A stretch of DNA of 47,095 nt from Bryobacterales bacterium (GTDB taxonomy: Bacteria > Acidobacteriota > Terriglobia > Bryobacterales > Bryobacteraceae), in NCBI GenBank assembly GCA_003164035.1, contig PLRS01000062.1, forward strand, positions 628 to 47,722, written 5' to 3'. Below the pieces are notes generated by a model. It was not told where the DNA came from, did no database searches, and saw only the letters and a list, made by a program, of their open reading frames with translations. Positions 1 to 7,027 of the stretch are shown here, one piece after another (the first letter of the stretch is position 1; each line of letters starts with the position of its first letter). The position numbers and the translations under genes are program-made.

Positions 1-1065
1 AACCTGATCGGCGAGCACACCGATTACAATCAGGGCCTGGTGCTGCCGGTAGCCCTGGATCTGGTCACGCTGGTGGCCACGGCTCCCTCCGGGGATGGCA
101 AGCTGCGGCTGTATTCCGAGCATCGCGGCGAACTGCGGGAATTCGATGCCGCGGCCATATCCGGGCTGGAGCGCAGGGGAGACTGGAGCGATTACGTCGT
201 CGGCGTGGCGCGCGAGTTGGACCGCCTCGGCTTCGCCATTGAGCCGGCCAACCTGCTGATCCGAAGCACGGTGCCGGAGGGTTCCGGGCTGAGCTCGTCG
301 GCCGCTCTCGAAGTATCCAGCGCACTGGCGCTGTTGGGCGGTCGGCCGCTCGACCGGCTCGAGATCGCGCGCCTGGCGCAGCGCGCCGAATCGCATTTCG
401 TGGGCATGCCGTGCGGCATCATGGATCAGTACGTATCCCTCTTCGGCCGCGAGCACACCGCTGTGGAGCTCGATTGCCGCACTTTCCAGAGCCGCCACGT
501 CGCTCTTCCCGACGGTATTGCTTTCGTGGCCGTGAACAGCATGGTGAAGCACGCGCTTTCCGGCTCCGCTTATGCCGAACGCGTACGCGAATGCGGCGCC
601 GCCATGGAAGCGCTTCGCGCCCGGTTCCCGGAAGTGGCCAGCCTGCGCGACGCCACGCCGGCGCACCTGGCTGCGGTCGATTTGCCGGAAACCGTTGCCC
701 GGCGCGCGCGCCACGTGGTGAGCGAAATCGCCCGCGTCGGCCAATTCGTTGCCGCCAGCGCCGCCGGCGACCTGGCCGGGATGGGGAAACTGCTGGTGGA
801 ATCCCACCGCAGTTTGCAGCACGATTACGAAGTGAGCTGCGAAGAGCTGGATTTCCTGGTGGACACGGCGCTCTCGATCGACGGAGTCTACGGGGCACGC
901 ATGACCGGCGGGGGTTTCGGCGGCTGCACCGTCACCATGGTGGCTCGGGAAAAGGCCGAGGCCTTCGGCAGGCAAATCGCCACCGCGTATCAAGCCCGTT
1001 TCGGAGTGGACCCGCGCGTGCTCCCCTGCAACCCGTCCAATGGGGCGGCGGAGTGCGTGCTCTAG
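1..1065 (+). CDS. galK: Galactokinase, 5' end missing
   Basis: Phosphorylates alpha-D-galactose at C1 with ATP, the first committed step of the cytoplasmic Leloir pathway. The reading frame is open from base 1, so the true start lies outside the window; about 30-40 N-terminal residues are missing, judging by the usual 380-390 residues. Visible residues 4-10 are GEHTDYN, the galactokinase signature that binds the sugar. The GHMP-kinase phosphate loop GSGLSSSAALE is near residues 93-103 and the third GHMP motif MTGGGFGGC is near residues 301-309. All three motifs are intact, so the enzyme is probably active. The gene converges with an unknown two-gene operon on the other strand; no other Leloir gene is visible downstream. 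The family call is very secure. Confidence 0.96.
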   Translation, partial: NLIGEHTDYNQGLVLPVALDLVTLVATAPSGDGKLRLYSEHRGELREFDAAAISGLERRGDWSDYVVGVARELDRLGFAIEPANLLIRSTVPEGSGLSSSAALEVSSALALLGGRPLDRLEIARLAQRAESHFVGMPCGIMDQYVSLFGREHTAVELDCRTFQSRHVALPDGIAFVAVNSMVKHALSGSAYAERVRECGAAMEALRARFPEVASLRDATPAHLAAVDLPETVARRARHVVSEIARVGQFVAASAAGDLAGMGKLLVESHRSLQHDYEVSCEELDFLVDTALSIDGVYGARMTGGGFGGCTVTMVAREKAEAFGRQIATAYQARFGVDPRVLPCNPSNGAAECVL

Positions 1066-1083
1066 TCTGGGACTTCTTCCAGA
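1066..1083. terminator. Hairpin just after galK
   Basis: TCTGGGA (1066-1072), loop CTTC, TTCCAGA (1077-1083): a 7 bp stem with one G-U pair and a tetraloop, starting right at the galK stop and between two convergent genes. There is no clear T-run, so calling it a terminator rests on position and structure. Confidence 0.4.
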
Positions 1084-1094
1084 GACTTAGGGTA

Positions 1095-1526
1095 TTATGA
1101 TGTTCCCGAGCCGCCGCCGGTCGCCGCGGTGGTGCTAGCGCTGGCGATCGCCCCCACCAACGTGTTGAGGGAGCTGGCTATGCCTCCGGGAGTCGGATGC
1201 AGGATCGAGGAGGCCAGCCCGAAGACCGCCACGCCAATGGTGACGCCCTTCTGCACGTTCGCGATCACTTTCAGAGCGTGATTCGCGTCATGGACTCCGT
1301 TCTGCAAATCGGCGACCGCCCCCTCGATATCGACTTCGGCGGCCTGCAGAGCCTTATTCTCGATCTCCTCGCCGGCGGAAACCAATTGCCCGAACAGAGT
1401 GGTTAACCGATCTTTTTCTTCCTGCGTCGACGTGGCAGCGTTTCGATTCCGAAGATCCATCACGGCGTCCGCCGTGTCATCGACCGCCGCTGCCAGATTC
1501 TTTAAGTCAAGCGCCGTCCATTGCAT
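1095..1526 (-). CDS. Small helical protein of unknown function
   Basis: 143 residues, not recognised. The first 90 residues are charged and look helical, with many Ala, Glu, Asp and Leu residues. Residues about 90-130 are hydrophobic and glycine/alanine-rich (IGVAVFGLASSIL and a second apolar stretch) and could enter or cross a membrane. The end is Gly/Ser/Thr-rich. There is no signal peptide. The ATG at 1526 follows a good ribosome binding site (GGGGGAT). The start lies 19 bp after the stop of the lipoprotein gene at 1546-2409, so the two are almost certainly one operon. A helical pore-former-like or lipoprotein-partner role is only a guess. It could also be a cytoplasmic protein with an amphipathic tail. 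Confidence 0.6.
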   Translation of the reverse strand: MQWTALDLKNLAAAVDDTADAVMDLRNRNAATSTQEEKDRLTTLFGQLVSAGEEIENKALQAAEVDIEGAVADLQNGVHDANHALKVIANVQKGVTIGVAVFGLASSILHPTPGGIASSLNTLVGAIASASTTAATGGGSGTS

Positions 1527-1545
1527 TTTCTATCCCCCTTATACC

Positions 1546-2409
1546 CTAAAATGCCTTGCGCACCGACGCCGCCGCACTGCCTAAACTGGCGGTCCCGGGG
1601 CCAATGTCCTTAAACAGTCGGCTCGCGTCCCAGTGTCCTCGTTCGTCATAAAGCTTCTGATGCGTAGCCGCGACGGTCGCAAGGGCACCCTTATAGGCGT
1701 CAATCGCCTTCAATTGGAGATCGATGCGGGATCGATCCGCTTCACACTTCCTTTTGAGAAGATCGCTCGCAATCGGCTCCGCCGTGGCGGGCAACACGCC
1801 GGTGCAATAGCTATTCTCGTATCTCCACTCATCCGCCATGCTCTGGCGATACTTATCCGCGGCGTATTGGGACAAGAACTCCGTCACTTTCCGGACAGCA
1901 TCGTTACTCTCTCCAATGATCTTCGAGAGTTCATGTTGCCGATAGCCGTTGGTCAACAGATTGGTTATGGCTTTCGCCAGAGCGCCTACCGCGGTGGCCT
2001 TGCTCTGGTCGGCCGCGCTGATTTTTGGGTCGGCCTGCTTCAAGTCGGCCGAAATACTGTCAAATCCACCGCCCTCCTTACTCACGTCTGTCGCCGCCAG
2101 CTTCCCCACGACGGCAATGTAGCTAAACAAGGCGTCATTAATCTTGACGACCGGCGGGTTACCCGCGGGGTAAAAGTCGCAAGGCAGAGGAGTGAGAGGA
2201 TTCTGCGCATTGATGAAACTGTTTGCCCGGCCGCAGGAGGCTTTGGCCTCATCGGCAATGCCGGAAAACGCCTTCCCCACGTCCTGGCTCGCCTTAGCGA
2301 ACTGGGTAATCTGGTCCAGATCGACACAACCAACGATAAACAGCCATGAGACGGCCACAGCGGCGGTCAGGCAGTATCTGAAACGAGGGGCACACACTCT
2401 TGAATACAT
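1546..2409 (-). CDS. Putative lipoprotein of unknown function
   Basis: 287 residues. The N-terminus has basic residues, a hydrophobic stretch (AAVAVSWLF) and a lipobox IVGC with the acylated Cys near residue 28, which points to a lipoprotein exported by Sec and anchored in a membrane. The mature part is mostly helical and contains four or more further cysteines (for example in KASCGRANS, LPCDFYP, SYCTGV and KRKCEAD), which could form disulfides in the periplasm. I recognise no family. The ATG at 2409 has GGAGG a few bases upstream. First gene of a two-gene operon with the small helical protein downstream. A near-perfect 19 bp dyad lies 30-48 bases upstream of the start and may control the pair. 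Confidence 0.62.
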   Translation of the reverse strand: MYSRVCAPRFRYCLTAAVAVSWLFIVGCVDLDQITQFAKASQDVGKAFSGIADEAKASCGRANSFINAQNPLTPLPCDFYPAGNPPVVKINDALFSYIAVVGKLAATDVSKEGGGFDSISADLKQADPKISAADQSKATAVGALAKAITNLLTNGYRQHELSKIIGESNDAVRKVTEFLSQYAADKYRQSMADEWRYENSYCTGVLPATAEPIASDLLKRKCEADRSRIDLQLKAIDAYKGALATVAATHQKLYDERGHWDASRLFKDIGPGTASLGSAAASVRKAF

Positions 2410-2438
2410 TCATTCCCTCCATGCGGGGAGCGCCCATG

Positions 2439-2457
2439 GCGCAAGTGACACTTGCGC
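2439..2457. promoter_or_regulatory. 19 bp dyad upstream of lipoprotein operon
   Basis: GCGCAAGTG (2439-2447), one central A, CACTTGCGC (2449-2457): two perfect 9 bp arms. It lies 30-48 bases upstream of the lipoprotein start (2409, minus strand), where a repressor site would act. A possible minus-strand -10 box, TATACT, is at 2506-2501, further upstream, but no good -35 accompanies it. The rest of 2410-2689 shows no gene. The short CCCCGCGGGG plus T-run at 2667-2681 faces the plus strand, where no gene ends. Confidence 0.4.
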
Positions 2458-2689
2458 TCTTTACCCAGGATTCCTATTCGGGGCCTCTTGGGTAGGAACG
2501 AGTATATATCAAGATCGCCTCCACCGGAGCCGTTTTTTCTTAGATCGAAATTGGCTCAGTACCAGTGTCCCGCGCTCGACGAATTAGCGCCCCATGGGTG
2601 GGGCTATGGAGCGGGCGCCGGCGAACGAAACCGGGCGATGAGTGGGGCCCCGGATCGCTGGCGTTCCCCCGCGGGGTTTTTCCATCGGG

Positions 2690-3400
2690 TCACGCCTTGC
2701 GCTGGTAGAAGCTAGCCGTCAGTTCGTAGAGCGAGCGGTCGCCGCGGGCTTTTTCGAGATGGCTCAAAATCCCCTGCCGGTCGGCTTCGCTGCGATCCTG
2801 CCCGAGTTTGAATTTGCCTTCGAGCAGCTCGATCGGCATCTCGAATCCGACAATGCCGCCGAGCATGCCATCGATGTAGCTATCCGGCAGCTTGGAGAAA
2901 TCGTAATCGGTTCCCTGGTAACTTTCGAACTTAGCGACGAGGCGCGTGAGGAACGCGTGCAGCGCCTTGGGTTCGGTCACGGCCCGGAGCTTGCCGGTGG
3001 CGTGCACCACGGCGAAGTTCCAGGTGGGCACGGCCTGCCGGTTGTGGTACCAGGCGGGGGAAATGTAGCCGTGCGGCCCGCGGAACACGATCACGGCCTC
3101 CACGCGCCCGTCGAACGCCTTGGTCTGTTCGTTCTGGCGCGAGATGTGGCCGAGGATGGTGCCGTACGGCCCGGCGGCGCGGTCGAGCAGAACGGGAATA
3201 TGGGTGATGCGAAGCGACGGCGACGGAGTGATGAGATCGGCGAAGGCGAACTCGTCCATGAAGTCGTGCAGGAGTTTGCGGTCCTCTACCGCCTGCGGTT
3301 TGGGGACGTAGAGCGAGGAGGCCGGAGGCGCGCCGGAGTCCTGCGCCTCGGCGGCGACGGCTGCCAGTGCGATGGAGGAGAGCAGATCTCGACGATTCAT
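2690..3400 (-). CDS. PaiB-type FMN-binding split-barrel protein with export signal
   Basis: 236 residues. After the leader, the sequence matches the PaiB/FMN-binding negative transcriptional regulator family: YVPKPQ near residue 31, ITHIPVLLD, GHISRQNEQ, VIVFRGPHGYISPAWY, and VPTWNFAVVHATG, followed by the C-terminal helical region. The family forms FMN-binding split barrels; B. subtilis PaiB affects sporulation and protease genes, but biochemical roles are poorly defined. Here residues 1-20 read like a twin-arginine leader (MNRRDLLSS, then an apolar Ala/Leu stretch and AEA). This implies export of a folded, flavin-containing protein, unlike a regulator. The ATG at 3400 is the natural start because the leader continues smoothly into the domain. 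No partner gene is linked. Confidence 0.85.
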   Translation of the reverse strand: MNRRDLLSSIALAAVAAEAQDSGAPPASSLYVPKPQAVEDRKLLHDFMDEFAFADLITPSPSLRITHIPVLLDRAAGPYGTILGHISRQNEQTKAFDGRVEAVIVFRGPHGYISPAWYHNRQAVPTWNFAVVHATGKLRAVTEPKALHAFLTRLVAKFESYQGTDYDFSKLPDSYIDGMLGGIVGFEMPIELLEGKFKLGQDRSEADRQGILSHLEKARGDRSLYELTASFYQRKA

Positions 3401-3448
3401 GTGGGCGGTCCCCTTGTTGTTAGAGGATAGCAGTTCCGCGACCCGGAG

Positions 3449-4585
3449 TTATGGCCGGGCTCCCCCGGCAGAAGATTCCAGGATTCCCGACCAGTAACTT
3501 GTACGCGTTTGGATCGTCGCGTCCGGATGGCCGGCAACCTGGACGCGCAGGGAGTGCAGGCCGAAGACCGGCGGCGAGGGCGGTTTGAAGCTGAGCAGGT
3601 AGTAATTGTGAATCTGGTTCGAGATCCGCTGCAAGCCTGCATCGAAGCCTTTCCGGGTGGTGAAATTGATGTACTCGCCGCCGGAGAGGGACGCCATTTC
3701 CGAAGCGCTGTTCCGTTTCAGGGCGTTGACGATCAACATCAGTTGCGGGGGCAACTCGAGGAGCGGGGGCTTCTCCACGTAGGTGGGCTCGGCGGCCGCG
3801 GGCCGGGAGGAATTCGGATCTTCGGCGGGAGGCTTGGCCCACCACGGCGGAGCGTCAGCCGGAGGCGGATTCGGATCATTGCGAAAGCCCTGCAGCAACT
3901 CATCGCGGGCGGGGGAAAAGGCAACCGAATAAATCACCGTGTCGGTGACGCCGAGTTCGGCGGCGACGTCTTCGAGCTTCGAGCGGCTGCCGTGGTCGCG
4001 GGTTTCGCTAACCAGCAGAATGGCGCGGCGGTAACGGGCTCGATGGCGGTTGAGCATGCCGATGGCAAATTCGACCGCGTCGATGGTGGCGGCGTGGTAA
4101 TCGGCGCAAGGCTTCAGGCGAGCGAGAGCGAGACGAACGGTTTGGGCATTGCCGCTGAAATCGCCGAGCACGCGCGGGCCAGCGCCATACGCCAGAATCG
4201 CGACTTCGTGCGGGGCATCGCCGACGATGGCTTCGATCATGGCACCGAGGCCTTTCAGCTTGTCGAATTCGGCGGGCGCCGACCGGCTGCATTCGACCGC
4301 GACCACCAGGGACACACCCAGCGAATCGGGGCCTGCATCGACCTCGACGGGTTGCCGGACATCGTTGTCTTCCACCAGGAAATCGTCCGGCTTGAGGCCA
4401 TAGATCGTTTTGCCGTCTTTGCTCTGCACCCGCGTGGGCAGGAAAACCAGGTCCGAGCGGACGGTGAATTGCGGCCTTCCGGCGCCTGCGTTCCCAGCGG
4501 GTTTCGCTGGAGCTTGCTGCGCGGCCGCCGGATGCCATGCCAAGAGGAAGATCGGCGCCGCGGCGAGGGTCGCAAGGAGCGTCAT
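3449..4585 (-). CDS. Secreted VWFA-type protein (Acidobacteria VWFA-related family)
   Basis: 378 residues. Start chosen at ATG 4585 because it follows GGAAGGAACC and opens a Sec signal peptide ending near AAAQQ; the frame is open further upstream but without plausible sequence. The first conserved block (FTVRSDLVFLPTRV...LKPDDFLVEDN) and the following von Willebrand A-like fold are typical of the VWFA-related proteins abundant in Acidobacteriota. The usual metal-site DxSxS at the first strand is ECSRS here, so Glu replaces Asp and metal binding is uncertain. The middle has a Pro-rich loop (near NPPPADAPPWW), then a helix/strand region ending NYYLLSFKPP. Probably periplasmic or cell-surface; the ligand is unknown. 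Divergent from the polygalacturonase gene, with 268 bp between in which I see no clear promoter. Confidence 0.8.
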   Translation of the reverse strand: MTLLATLAAAPIFLLAWHPAAAQQAPAKPAGNAGAGRPQFTVRSDLVFLPTRVQSKDGKTIYGLKPDDFLVEDNDVRQPVEVDAGPDSLGVSLVVAVECSRSAPAEFDKLKGLGAMIEAIVGDAPHEVAILAYGAGPRVLGDFSGNAQTVRLALARLKPCADYHAATIDAVEFAIGMLNRHRARYRRAILLVSETRDHGSRSKLEDVAAELGVTDTVIYSVAFSPARDELLQGFRNDPNPPPADAPPWWAKPPAEDPNSSRPAAAEPTYVEKPPLLELPPQLMLIVNALKRNSASEMASLSGGEYINFTTRKGFDAGLQRISNQIHNYYLLSFKPPSPPVFGLHSLRVQVAGHPDATIQTRTSYWSGILESSAGGARP

Positions 4586-4853
4586 GAGGTTCCTTCCGGC
4601 TCTGTGATTGGCCGAACTGCCCGACGCCGGCAATTCGAGTTTACTATGGCTGCCCGAGTCCTCGTACTGTGGCGCGGCTTCCCAGAGTGACGCGCCGGCA
4701 CGCCGATGCCTGGCGCGAACCGGCGTCCCGATGGGCCGGAAATCGCGTGCCGCGAGACAGCTTCGCCATCGGCCGCGGCTGCTTAACCGGCCTGGGGATT
4801 TCCATTGGCTGCCAGCGCCGCTGGCTCCCGCGCTTGGCTCTACACTGGATGCT

Positions 4854-6425
4854 ATGCAAAAACCCGCTTGGATAGCCATGTGCGCTTGCCTGGCCACGAC
4901 CGCTTGGGCGCAGCGGCCGTTCTTCAATGTTCTCGATTACGGGGCGAAAAACGACGGCTCGGCGCCCGCCACCGAGGCGTTCCGGCAGGCCATTCAGGCC
5001 GCGGCCACCGCGGGCGGCGGCACGGTTTGGGTTCCGGCCGGCAATTACGTTTCGGGACCGATTCGATTGGTCAGCAACCTGCGGCTCGAAATCGACGCCG
5101 GGGCGATCGTCCGCTTCATAGCCGGCCGCGATGCATACCCGCTGGTGAAGAGCCGCTACGAGGGCGTCGAAACCATGGCGCCAGCCGCCATGATCGGCGG
5201 CGAGAATCTGGAAAACGTAACCATCGCCGGCCGCGGCACGCTATCGGCCAGCAATCCGGACTGGCGCAAGCTGGTGGGCCAGGACCCCGCGTGGCGCACC
5301 GCGTGGGAACAAGCGCTGGAACTCATCCAACACAATGAGCCGGTGGGCGAGGAACTGCGCCGCACCGCGGAGAAAGCCCTGCGTACCGATTTCATCCGTC
5401 CGGTGGAATCGAAAAACGTGCTCATCGAGGGGCTCCACATCGTGGGCGCGCCCATGTGGACGCTGCACATACTGTATTCGGAGAACGTGGCGATCCGCAA
5501 CGTCGTGATCGAAACCTATCCGGGGGCCAATACCGATGGAGTGGATATCGATTCCTGCCGCCACGTGCGCATTTCCGATTCCTATTTCGATACCGGCGAC
5601 GACGCCATTTGCTTGAAATCGGGCAAGGACGCGGACGGGCGCCGTGTCAACCGCTCCACCGAGGACGTCGCCATTACCAACTGCACCGTCCATCGCGGCC
5701 ACGGCGCGGTGGTGCTGGGCAGCGAGGGCTCCGGCAGCATTCGCAACGTGGTGGCGGACAACATCGTGGCGCAGGGCACCGACCGCGGCATCCGCATCAA
5801 GAGCGGGCGCGGGCGCGGCGGCACGTACGAGAATATTCGCTTTTCCAACTGGGTGATCGAAGACACGCCGTACCCGGCCATCGAAGTCACCAACTATTAC
5901 ACGCGGGTGCCGGCCGAGCCTGTTTCGGAGCGCACGCCGCGGTTTCGCAATATCGCCATCGAGGGGGTGACCGTCAACCGCTGTCGCACCGCGGTAAGCA
6001 TCGAGGGACTGCCGGAGATGCCGATCGAAGGGCTGCGGCTGAGCGACGTGATCGCCAGTTCGAAAGAAGGACTGCGGGCGTTCAACACCGTCGGGCTGGA
6101 ACTGCACAACGTGCGCATCGACGCCGAGACCGGCATTCCATTTCTGATCCGGGACGCGGCAGGGCTCGATCTCGACGGCATTCAGACGCGGACCCCGAAA
6201 GCCGGCGTGGCGGTGGTGCGGCTGGACCGGGTGAAGGGCGCGACCCTGCGCAACACCATCGCATGGCCGGGCACGGGCGTGTTTTTGTCGGTGGCTCCAG
6301 GCGGCGCGGCGGCGGTCGAGCGGATCGGCAACGCCATGGCGGCGGCCGGCAAACCGACCGAAGAGGATGCGGCCGATTACTGGAAATCGATCGACACGCC
6401 GGACCGTCCGCGCGCGGCGCGGTGA
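4854..6425 (+). CDS. Secreted glycoside hydrolase family 28 (polygalacturonase-like)
   Basis: 523 residues from ATG 4854, which opens a signal peptide (apolar core after MQKP, ending AWAQ). Family 28 enzymes hydrolyse alpha-1,4-galacturonan or related rhamnogalacturonan by inversion and fold as right-handed beta helices. The family residues are in place: NTDGVDID near 226-233 and GDDAICLKSG near 248-257 supply the catalytic acids, GHGAVVLGSEGSG near 281-293 supplies the conserved His, and RIKSGRGRGG near 313-322 binds substrate. The start matches the typical FNVLDYGAKNDG opening. Substrate is inferred as pectic polymer; exo versus endo action cannot be told. The neighbouring galactokinase is on the same strand 3.8 kb upstream but not in an operon with it. 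Confidence 0.92.
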   Translation: MQKPAWIAMCACLATTAWAQRPFFNVLDYGAKNDGSAPATEAFRQAIQAAATAGGGTVWVPAGNYVSGPIRLVSNLRLEIDAGAIVRFIAGRDAYPLVKSRYEGVETMAPAAMIGGENLENVTIAGRGTLSASNPDWRKLVGQDPAWRTAWEQALELIQHNEPVGEELRRTAEKALRTDFIRPVESKNVLIEGLHIVGAPMWTLHILYSENVAIRNVVIETYPGANTDGVDIDSCRHVRISDSYFDTGDDAICLKSGKDADGRRVNRSTEDVAITNCTVHRGHGAVVLGSEGSGSIRNVVADNIVAQGTDRGIRIKSGRGRGGTYENIRFSNWVIEDTPYPAIEVTNYYTRVPAEPVSERTPRFRNIAIEGVTVNRCRTAVSIEGLPEMPIEGLRLSDVIASSKEGLRAFNTVGLELHNVRIDAETGIPFLIRDAAGLDLDGIQTRTPKAGVAVVRLDRVKGATLRNTIAWPGTGVFLSVAPGGAAAVERIGNAMAAAGKPTEEDAADYWKSIDTPDRPRAAR

Positions 6426-6445
6426 GTGGGAGCGTCGTGATAGAA

Positions 6446-6464
6446 TGTGTACGATGGGTACACA
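6446..6464. promoter_or_regulatory. Palindromic operator of the toxin-antitoxin operon
   Basis: TGTGTAC (6446-6452), 5 bp spacer, GTACACA (6458-6464): a perfect 7 bp inverted repeat ending two bases before the antitoxin ATG (6467). A -10-like TAGAAT (6441-6446) touches its left arm. The TGTAC/GTACA half-sites resemble the TGTACA core bound by YefM-family antitoxins, so autoregulation by the antitoxin is a fair inference. Confidence 0.6.
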
Positions 6465-6466
6465 AT

Positions 6467-6742
6467 ATGGAGACGCTGAGAGTCGGCATCCGTGAATTCC
6501 GCGAGAAACTCGCGGGCTATTTGGAATCGGGCACTCCGCTAACGATCGTGCGGCATGGAAAGACGCTCGGCTACTATATCCCCGCGCAAAAGCGAAACCG
6601 GAAGGCCGAGCTCGAGGCGATGCGCGCCGCCGCGAAAGACCTGGACCAAATGATCGCTTCCTGGGGCGCCGGCGAAGACGAGTTGATGGAGCAATATAAG
6701 GAGATCCGCCAATCTGCCCGCCAGAAGCGGAATGCCGGGTAA
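6467..6742 (+). CDS. Phd/YefM-type antitoxin
   Basis: 91 residues. The opening METLRVGIREFREKLAGYL, then SGTPLTIVRHGKTLGYYIP, is the Phd/YefM DNA-binding fold: it dimerises on operator DNA and its C-terminal helix neutralises a toxin. The C-terminal half here is charged and helical (residues 45-91). The ATG at 6467 is preferred over upstream starts because homology begins there and an operator-like palindrome lies directly before it. The gene overlaps the downstream toxin fragment by 11 bp (toxin ATG 6732, antitoxin stop 6742), the usual coupling in such operons. Because the toxin is truncated, the antitoxin may persist as an orphan regulator or by chance. Confidence 0.85.
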   Translation: METLRVGIREFREKLAGYLESGTPLTIVRHGKTLGYYIPAQKRNRKAELEAMRAAAKDLDQMIASWGAGEDELMEQYKEIRQSARQKRNAG

Positions 6743-6968
6743 GGCTCTGGTCGTCGACGCCAATATCCTCGTTCGGGCGGTCTTGGGGACGCGCGTGCGG
6801 GAGTTGCTCGAAGCATATTGCGAAGAGGTGTCGTTCCTCGTTCCGGAGGCCGCATACGCCGAAGCGGAAGAACATTTGCCCGGGCTGATCCTGAAACGGG
6901 GCGGCGAACCCGAAAAAGCGCTGGTCTTGCTGCGCGCCTTGCGGGATCTCGTGTTTTTGCGGGAGTGA
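6732..6968 (+). pseudogene. PIN-domain toxin, C-terminal half missing
   Basis: 78 residues starting with KALVVDANILVRAVLG, the first strand and first catalytic Asp of a PIN ribonuclease domain (VapC-like; closest in feel to the PIN_2 group). Family members run about 130-150 residues and need three or four acidic residues; only the first half is present here, ending LRALRDLVFLRE then stop at 6966-6968. I find no continuation of the PIN sequence in other frames downstream, where a secretin gene starts. The protein therefore lacks the later catalytic acids and should be inactive as a nuclease. It could still bind the antitoxin. The truncation may come from a deletion or recombination joining this locus to the secretin gene. 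Confidence 0.75.
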
Positions 6969-7027
6969 CTGGAGGCGCCATCCATTTCCCTTTGCACGTT
7001 TCCGTCCGGTTCTCCGTCTATTCCAGT

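Noticed and set aside
2667-2681. CCCCGCGGGG followed by five T as a terminator
   Set aside because: The T-run is on the plus strand, but no plus-strand gene ends here; for the minus-strand PaiB-like gene it is in the wrong direction.
3449-4927. Longer form of the VWFA gene starting at 4927
   Set aside because: It would overlap the GH28 start and bury a good signal peptide 114 residues inside; ATG 4585 has a ribosome binding site.
5241-6875. Minus-strand open frame of 544 codons opposite the GH28 gene
   Set aside because: Arises from high-GC codon bias; GH28 catalytic motifs are on the plus strand.
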